Both the position numbers and the translations under genes were made by a program. DNA of 64,000 bases from Scalesia atractyloides (Eukaryota > Streptophyta > Magnoliopsida > Asterales > Asteraceae), in the NCBI GenBank assembly GCA_947069175.1, contig CAMTDV010000003.1, positions 45,723,606 through 45,787,605 of the forward strand, read 5' to 3'. Under the pieces are notes generated by a model, which was not told the DNA's origin, ran no database searches, and worked only from the letters and a program-made list of their open reading frames with translations. Below, piece by piece: positions 20,334 to 29,300 of this stretch (the first letter of the stretch is position 1; the number at the start of each line of letters is the position of its first letter).

Positions 20334-23300
20334 CTGTAAGTCAAAAATCTACTCAGTTTGATACTTCCAATTAATTATTTAATTCATGAAATTAGCTAAC
20401 ATATGAGCTTTGGCCAATCAACATGTAAAAACAACAAAATACACAAAATGGAAGCAGAAAGTGAAACAAGATATGGAAACGATGCTAGTTTTCCTCTAGT
20501 TACAATATCCAATCTCTATATAAGCAAAGCAAGAGTAGATAATGTATGTTAGTTTTTATATATATGTATTTTGGTAAAGGGACGGCACCCAGCAAAACTT
20601 TTCAAAAATTTTGGCATTAGCCTACCCCCGTAGGCTAATCCCTGAAAGGAAATCTATGTTTGAGTCTGTAGTGTTGTTGTAATAAGCTGGTATTCAGTGT
20701 GTGTTTGAGATTTTGCTTATCTACACTGCTTAAGCAAAACTGTTCGCAATTTTCAAAGGGCACAGGAGTAAGAAACATACCTGCTTTTCCAATACTTCTT
20801 TTTCTTTACTTAGCTTGTTTTCCTGCTTTCACATATTAAAACTAGTTTAGTTTTGTATTACTGTATTTTTTTCAATCTTATTATGCTCTCAGACAGGATA
20901 AAAGAATATGGTCTCATGTTTAGCAAGGTGAAATAATATTTTAACGACCTTGCAATAAACCAGATGATTTAGCCTCCACATACAAATAAATCAACAAGCT
21001 AGACTCCATCAGCAATCAAGTTATCACCAAACGCCCGTAATTAACCTTGAGGTCACTTGTTTAGATCATGACCAATAAGTCTTCCCATAAGTTGCTTATA
21101 TGTAATTAATATGATGTATGCAGAGGTCACCCATGTATTCAGCATTTCCCATTATGGACACCATGGGTGTATCGGGCTTTGGTTTAGTTTTATACAAAAT
21201 TCGGTCAGTAACATGCCTACGGAGAACAAACCTTTGGGAGGGAAAAAAATACCCTTGTTTTGATCTATTATGAATCAACGATCGTTCTTATAAAAAAACA
21301 AATAAAACTATATTCTCTGTGTGGTAGCTATGTTCAACCCTTATTTTTAATTAAGAACGAAGGCCTAAACCACAATTTAATTCAGAACGAAGGCCTAACT
21401 AGCAATGCAGCAAGCTGCAAAAGGAATGTGACATCAAAGGCATACTGTGGCCAAGTCTCCTAGTTATGTTGATCATCATCTCCCCAGATTGGCATTACTA
21501 ACATTCTGTCTGAACGTGCTAGTTCAAGTGCCAATGTGTTTTTGTGCCACAGATCTGTTAACGCTTAAGCGTTTTTTTTTTCTTTTTTTTTCTAATGGGC
21601 ACAATTTTGTATACATATCAATTAATCAATCATACCCAGTAAATCCCACACATAACAAAACTATTAGTAGGGTCTGGGGAGGGTGGGATGTAGGCAACCT
21701 TACATGAGTATACAGAATTGTGTAATATTGAGTGTATGCAAAAACCCTTTACCCTAACCCAATTCTGTAGAAGAAGCATACCTTTTCTTGAAGGGTTGTT
21801 ATGTACTCCATCGTCAGCTGCGTCTGCATCAGAAAGCAGAATTACTGTCGATTTAGAAACCCTTTACCCTAATCCAATTCTGTCCTCCTTGTTCACGGAC
21901 AAGCCTTTAATATAGATTTTGCCATATAAGTAGGAAACAAGTTATAACTTAAAAATACCATCACATAAGCTGTGCATATTTCACCGATTCTAATTTTTTT
22001 CCTAATTAGAAGTTGATGAACATAAAGATTGAAATAAAGAGATTAATATTTTAACTATTTAGTTTATTTATTTATATTTATCCGTTGTTTTAGTTTGGGT
22101 TAATCCAGACTGTTTATTTATTTAATAAGTACTAGAGTTATAGTAGGCTTTGGACGGTGTAGTTTAAGTATCGAGTCTGTTGTTTTAGTTGTTCACGTTC
22201 AATTTTTGCAAGTTATAAAGAGTTCGAACCTGTTGGTTTTGGTTTGCACACTATTTTGTTTTAATGTTTTCTGTGAATTGCTGCTCCTGTGCCTTTAATT
22301 GGTATCAGAGCCAGCCAACGGACGAGTTAAACGATTCATGGGAGAAGATCGAAGAAGCACAATGGCGTTTGGCTCGATCCACGGCAGAGGCAGCAAAAGC
22401 ATGCAAAAAGAAAAAAAGGTATTTAATCGAAAAGATGGGTTGTTGGGTTTTGTGAAGGCTGTGGGCTTTGGCTCAAGTTTGCCACAAGGAGAACAATAGT
22501 TCGGGCCGGTTTTTTTAATGAGAGCCCATATTTGTTTTCTTGATGGTTAAGTTAGAAACCATAATTTATGTGGCATCTTTGGCAGGTTGTCATATATAGT
22601 CTAACTTGTTTAGGAAGAAAAATGATGAATTAAGCAAGCTGCCTAGTTCATGTTTTGCTAAATTAACGTTGTCTAAATGAAGGTTTGTTGTTAGTTTAGC
22701 CTCTATATAAACATGCATGTACTTGTTATCTTTTGAGTACCTTGAATAAAAGAGAGAAACCTTAGTTGTAGTCGTGGACGTAGGTTTCAGATCGAAACCG
22801 AACCATGATATTTATTGTGTGTCGTTTATTTGCTTTTTGTGTGATAATCGTCTGTGCATGTGTTGCTCGCTTCCGTGTAACCACGTCTAAACCCTAACAA
22901 GTGCCATCACTTGTTAGGCACTTGTTACTTTTCTGAAGCGGTTGCGTAGATGCGAACAATACACACACGCGAACAATTATCCCGTAGACTGCAAATAAAT
23001 TACACGCAACACACAATCCACACACTGCCTTCCAAAGCAAAACCCGCAGAAGTACACTAACAATCTTCATTAAAAAGTAAGCACATTAGAATAAGCTAAG
23101 ACTCCATATATCCTAGTTGTAGCGATCCTCTCATCAATTGATCCTTCACTGAGCTCCAACCCAACACCAGTCATGGCTAAACCAGCCCCTAACCCATTCT
23201 CAGTCTCAACCGGCTCCCATATAGTTGAATTATCGAATTTAGAAATACTTTGTGAATAAACACTCCAATACAAGCAATAAATTATCAGGAGAGAATTTCA

Positions 23301-26300
23301 CAGTCGGCACACATCCAAGCTGAATCTTTCTAGTGGCTTTAGGTTTCTCTCTTGCAAAACACATCTTCTACCCACAAGAATTTGTTCACCGGACTTTGTC
23401 ATTACTCAGTAGTTAGTTCACTCCTTCTGGCAATACCTCAACAATGTATAACTATCCTCGTTTCTTACCAAGGGAAACAATGAGATTACCATCGACCGCC
23501 TTCCATTTACCACCACCAAATTTGACATCCAATCCATGATTATCCAGTTTCCCGACAAAGATAAGCTTTGTCTTTAGGCTTGGAATCCCTCTGACGTCTG
23601 TCAAATCCCATATGAGCTTTCAGATCAATAACTCTCATGCCTGTCACTTCAAGAACTTCATCGTTTGCTAACCATAGCTTCCCAAAGTCACCTAACTTTA
23701 GATTCTTCGATGCTTCACTTCAGTGGGAATCGGGTATCATGAAATGAAGCACCATAATCCATAACCCACAAGTCAACACTACCTTCAACACTTCATATTC
23801 TTTGTACTTTGCAAAATTTACTTCCCTTTTCGCATTTTGACACCGACTCTTAAAGTATCCCACCACTTGGCAACAACACAGCACATTGTTCCTTGTTGTA
23901 GAAGAACTCCTATCCCTGCTCCCACTGTCCATGTTATTTCTCCGACAACAATTCATTACTTGATGATTCACTCGCATTCCTCCTTCCCCTTTCTGACATC
24001 CTTTCCTAGAATAAGATCTCAAAACGCCTTCAAAAGTGAATCCACTGGTCCTACAGATGATAACAACCGTAGAGCATAAACCTCATCATTAAATTTTATC
24101 CCAATAAATGCTAACCTTGCCAAATTTGAACTGATATTGTTAATGTAAGCTGCCACTAAGCCTCCTCCTTTCATTTTCGTGTTCACCAGCTCCTGAATGT
24201 AAGAACACCTTATGTTTTGTGAAGGCTTTAAATACATATTTGATAGAGCCTCCATCATGCCACGAGATGTGGTCTCCTTCATGATGTTAAAAGCAATGCT
24301 AGCCAATGTAATAACACTTGACTTTCTTATCTTTTGGTTTGATTTTTCTCATTTCTTACCCTTGTCAGTACCACACCCAAATCCGTTTGAACCATCATTG
24401 CTTCTACTTGCATCTTCCACTGATTGTAATCTGTCCCATTAAACTTTCTGGTTGAAACTTTTTTGTAGTCTTATGCCATGATAAACATGGCAAGACTAAA
24501 CCAAAAGTTGAATCAAGATTATATAAAACAGTTACAGAAAAATAACCGACAAAGATAGAACTTGATTAAACTGATCCGGTCCATAATCTTTTTTTCTTTG
24601 ATCAACAAATGGTTACTGGAAACTTAAACTTTGGTCAAAATCAGATTGCGACGGCGGTATGGGTCGTACTCGAATCGACGCCGCTAGGCACAGATCTCTT
24701 TTCGACGATCTTTGAGTTATCAGATTGGGTTATTGGCTAGAATGCCGATTTCCAAACCCTAGCGGCTTTATAGGACCAACCTCAATGATTCTTCAAGGTT
24801 ATTGGCTACGGATGCCGTCGAACCCTTATCACAATCTTTAAATTTTGAATGGGTCATTGAACCTCCTTTGCAAATCGTTTCTTCAGTGTGATCGTGTGTA
24901 ACGAGCCAAAGCCCTGACACCATTTGTTAGGATCAAGCGCACACACACATGAACGCAAAACGCAAAAGCAATAAACGAACATGGGGACTTACGGTAGTGG
25001 TTCTGTCTAAACTGACCTATGTCCACGGGTGGCAACCAGGTTATTCTTTATTGAGGTGATGATCAGATTACAAGTACAAGAGATCATTATATAGGGGTTA
25101 AAATTAGGGATAATCCCTTAATCAACAGGTTAATTAAATGAGCTAACAAACTAAGCTAGGATCGATTCCCCCAACATACATATGATATTCTTGAGAGTAC
25201 CAAACATACGTAAGGCAAGGCAATATCGGATACCCTCAAGGTCCGGCATATTGGTGTTGATCGTGTCAAGAAAAAATGACTCTGAACTCTATGAACCAAG
25301 TTTGAAGCAATGCGAATGAAGGAAGGAATCTCTATCGATGACTTTGCAGCAAGATTAAGTATCGTGGTCTCAAAAGAAAAGAGTCTTGGACCATCGTCCG
25401 GAAATGAAATCTTGTTACGTAATTACTTGATTCTACACTGGATCAGTTTATTCAAGGGCACTTATTTCTACAGACCTAGACATAAATGCCATGTCTTTCA
25501 ACGAGGCTGTTGAAAGACTAGAGACATATTAAGAAAGGCTTCGTGCAAGGGGTCGTGTAATCGAGTCAATAAACAATCAGATGTTATTGACTCAAGAAGA
25601 GAGTGAGGCTCGTAAAAAGGTTTGGACAAGGACCACCCCAATAGCTGTGGGCATAGTTCGATTAATCGAAAGTGTGACATGCATAGTTGTTAATAGCGAT
25701 GATAGCGAGCGCTATAGCGAATAGCGTAGCGTAGCGCTGGATTATCGCTATCTCTGATTTTTAGCACTCAATAGCGTGAAGTAGTGATAATTATGGTTTA
25801 TCTTTTAAAAAAAAACAATATTGAAAACCGAATTTTTAGGCATTTTACTCGATCAACAATTGTGATCTTCACTAATTGCATACAAAGCATTAAATTCGTG
25901 AATAAACCCAATTTAAAAAAAATCTAATACGTTATCGCTAAACATCAAACAGGGCTCGCTATCTCATCCTTATCGCTACGTAGCGTATAGGTAGCTTGTC
26001 ACTAGTTACTGGCGAATACTAATTGCATAAAAAAACGTTAAATTCGTGAATAAACCCAATTTAAAAAAATGTAATACGTTATCGCTAAACATCAAATAGG
26101 GCTCGCTATCTCATCGTTATCGCTACGTAGCGTATCACTATTTACCACTATTCGCCACTAACAACTATGGTGACTGGTGCCTAGGGTGATACAATGGTTG
26201 ATGAAAGCAGATCTGGTTCAAAAAGAATTAACTTTGGACCAAACCTATTTTTAACAATGTGCAATCAAGAAGATGTTCCATGTCAGAAAGATGGGTTGGT

Positions 26301-29300
26301 TTGGAACTTCATTGATGAATCTGATATTGAAAAATGCATGGATGAGCATGAAGACAAGTTAAGAGGAGACGGGTAAAGCACTAAAGGAGTACTAAGACTT
26401 GGTGATACGTGTCTAGTGGATCCGAATCCAAATTAAGGGGCCTAATTTGGATCATATCAAACGTAAACAAGGAACCTGACTCAAAACTTGGAGTCAAAGA
26501 AGATAAAGATCAAAATATATAGATTAGCAAAGGAGATTTAAGTTTAATTATTTAGTTTGTTTTCTTATATTTATCCATTGTTTTAGTTTGGGTTATCTAG
26601 ATTGTTTATATATTGATTTAATAGGTCATAGAGTTATGGTAGAGTTTGGATAGGTATAGTTATCAAGTTTACGGTCAATTTTTGTGAGTTCAATAAAGAG
26701 TTCTAACCTATTGATTTTGGTTCATAGTTTTGTTTCCTATGAGTTGGTGCTCTTATGCCTTTATTAATGATGTTCTATTTGTGAAAATATTGTGTTAATT
26801 ACTTACCCAAGAAAGGACCTCAAGCCATGCAATTTTAATGCTTAGTAGTTTATAACAATGAGAAGGGTCTTCCCCTTATACATATACACATTAGCATATT
26901 GTTTAGTTAATCGATATCTGCATGTTATGGACAATACTAGGATACCCGTTCCCATCGTGTGCTCTATCATAAACATTTCCCATAACTAAAATGCAACTAA
27001 AGTTCAGGAGTTTGAATAAGATGTTCTAGGACTAAGTTGGCTATGAGAACTTTCTATTGCCTATCAAACCACTTATATATGGAGTTGCACCTCTGAGGGT
27101 GTTAAAAGGATAAAGAAGGCATAGAGTTCTTAGCCTTAGAGACCCATAGATGAATCAAAGTTACTTTTAGCAATGGTAGCCTAGAGACTAGTCATGTTAG
27201 ATTACAGTTGCCTTTTGACGCTTCCATGTGCTTTGGTGGGGTATTCTTTTGTGGATGGGTGGGGGTGGTCAAAGGGAGCCACTTCTAGTTCAGTTGTAGA
27301 CTAGGTGCATTGCCTTTGTTATCGAGTTACGGCGTTATTGTAGTAGTAAAAGTAACAAGGCAGACTCAAGGTCCAAAGGGTCTTCCCTTTGCTTAGCTTA
27401 GACACAAGACTGGAAGAGAAGTGCATGCCCAAAACAAACACCGGAATACTAGAAGTAAAAGGTGGGCTCAAGGTGCAAAGGGCTCACCATCTTCCCATAC
27501 ATGGTTAACTGTGTGTGAACAAGTTTTCAATTTTTAGTTTACTAATCCATCAAAAACTAATCATTACTATTGAACATATAATGACTTGGCTAATAAACCT
27601 TTCAAAGAACCCACTACCTTTAGTACATTAATTCAATTCACTTACTTCGAACTGCGAAGACTATAGAAACTAGCAAGATGCTAGAAAGAAGTGTACAATA
27701 AATACGAAACAAGGCCTATAGGCATGGAGAAGTAAACAATTACAAGTTGATATCGCACCAAGAGTTCCACTCTAAGTGGTTCAAATTGGCTGTAGCAACA
27801 TCAGCGCTAAATCAATTCACTAGATATGCAGTACAAGCTCGGCTACTAGCAGCATTAGCGCTAAATATTTTTCAAAATAATCCTAACTTTACATACATAT
27901 TACCCCCGTGTTGTTTTGTGCATGATATTTTTGGATCTTTTAATGAAGCAAATTTAACAAACGAACATTTTCAGTTTTAGAACTGAACATGGACCTATGA
28001 TTGTAGTCTTCATTTCTTCAGATAAAAACGGACAAGAATCCAGAATATTTCTTCATCTTCAACATCCAGCCACAATATGATAATAGTATATGACTGGGTT
28101 TAAAACAACCTGAAAAACTTGAATACAATGACTAAAAGAAGATCATGATAGATGATTTCCGAACAGTCTGGAAAAGTGAACTGAATAACTAGATGTACAC
28201 CACAAGGATTAATATATTGATTATTTTAAAGCCAACACATAGAATATAATTACCTTTCTCAATTGTGTTTGTAGAAGAGCAGCATCAAGTTCTTGTTCTA
28301 GTTGTACCATATCATTCACAGAGAGCTCCTCGGCATTATTCTCTTCAGCAAGCCTGTGCACAGAGTTTAATTTCATTTCTGTTTGATCCAAAATGGTGGA
28401 TCATTTCCATATGCAACCACTATGATCTTGCATTCAGTTATTTGGTCGACCTTGTTTCTTATATTAATTGTTCTGTGTACAAGCTCGTATAGACTACGTT
28501 ACCTGTCCACTTTCTGTAGAAGCTCTTTACATGTCCGGAATCTATTGCCCTGCAAGAGAAGTTCCAGTTGCAATAATGGCCAACCAGCTCATAAATTATC
28601 AACCCATTAAGCTTATTACATTTTCTTGCTTGATAATGGCAATGTAGCTTTTTAAGATTTATTTCTTACCAAATCTTTGTCTGCTCCGCAGGTGGTTATC
28701 TCTCCTGCTTCAAGGCAGCTTCTCTGATACCTAGAAAGAATATGATCCACACTGAAACACAGGTAATCAGAGAAGATTAAATGATCAGAAGCAATTGTGT
28801 ATTACGATAAAAAGTGCATAATTTAAAATATGTACAAGCGGGTCATATTCACAGATTAGAATATGCAACTGTTTTGCACATTCAAAAACAACCGAATGCA
28901 GGGAACAAGGTAGTGATGACACATTGCAATCAAGTTGAAGTCAACGCCATTCCCCATGTCCAAGTCTGCCACTTTGTAATAAAGTCTCGAGCCACTACTA
29001 ATGATGTTCATCTTACATATAGGACATGGGATGCCAATTAGCTAACCACCAAGAGGTGTCTTCCTCACACATTCAGATGGATACATGAATTTTAATTATT
29101 TGAGTTCAAGACTTCTTTATTCTAGTATTTCTATCAATGAGAATACAACTAACGAATACAAAACTGAACCTTCATTCTAGGGATATACCCCAAGCAACCA
29201 AAACCAAAGCAATCCAACTAGGCCTAAAAATGTTCTTTTTCTTTCCATTTAGCTCTTGATTAGTCGGTTGTTGTAGTAAACTTAGTGTACTGACTAATTT

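Larger units (their letters stand above)
23040..25176 (-). mobile_element. TNT1-like copia remnant nested in the intron-4 element
   Basis: The 5' LTR on the minus strand is 24925-25176, with inverted ends TGTTAGG...CCCAACA. On the minus strand it is followed by ATGGTGTCAGGGC, a decayed iMet primer site. Downstream are gag (24480-23720) and protease / GAG-pre-integrase pieces (23720-23400) with many stops, then scrambled pol scraps to about 23040. The 3' LTR was not found. Confidence 0.6.
22050..26763 (+). mobile_element. Copia-type LTR element in MADS intron 4 (host of nested insertions)
   Basis: Two direct copies of a roughly 220-245 bp LTR-like sequence, 22050-22297 and 26545-26763, share TTTAGTTTGGGTTA, CATTTTTGTGAGTT-like and GTTCTAACCTATTGATTTTGG-like phrases. 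TTGGTATCAGAGCC at 22299-22312 follows the first and matches the initiator-Met tRNA primer site. Gag-like frames in the same orientation lie at 25230-25640 and 26194-26376. The space 22910-25176 is filled by an opposite-strand copia remnant and 25682-26169 by a MITE. The left edge of the LTRs is approximate. The pol region is absent, so the element was internally deleted or always non-autonomous. Confidence 0.6.

Noticed and set aside
22264..22499. Start of gag right after the primer site at 22299
   Set aside because: Two overlapping frames of 63-66 codons without gag motifs; the recognisable gag fragment is at 25230-25640.
28814..29041. Extra MADS-gene exon in intron 1
   Set aside because: No similarity to MADS, I or K regions, and exon 1 joins exon 2 in frame without it.
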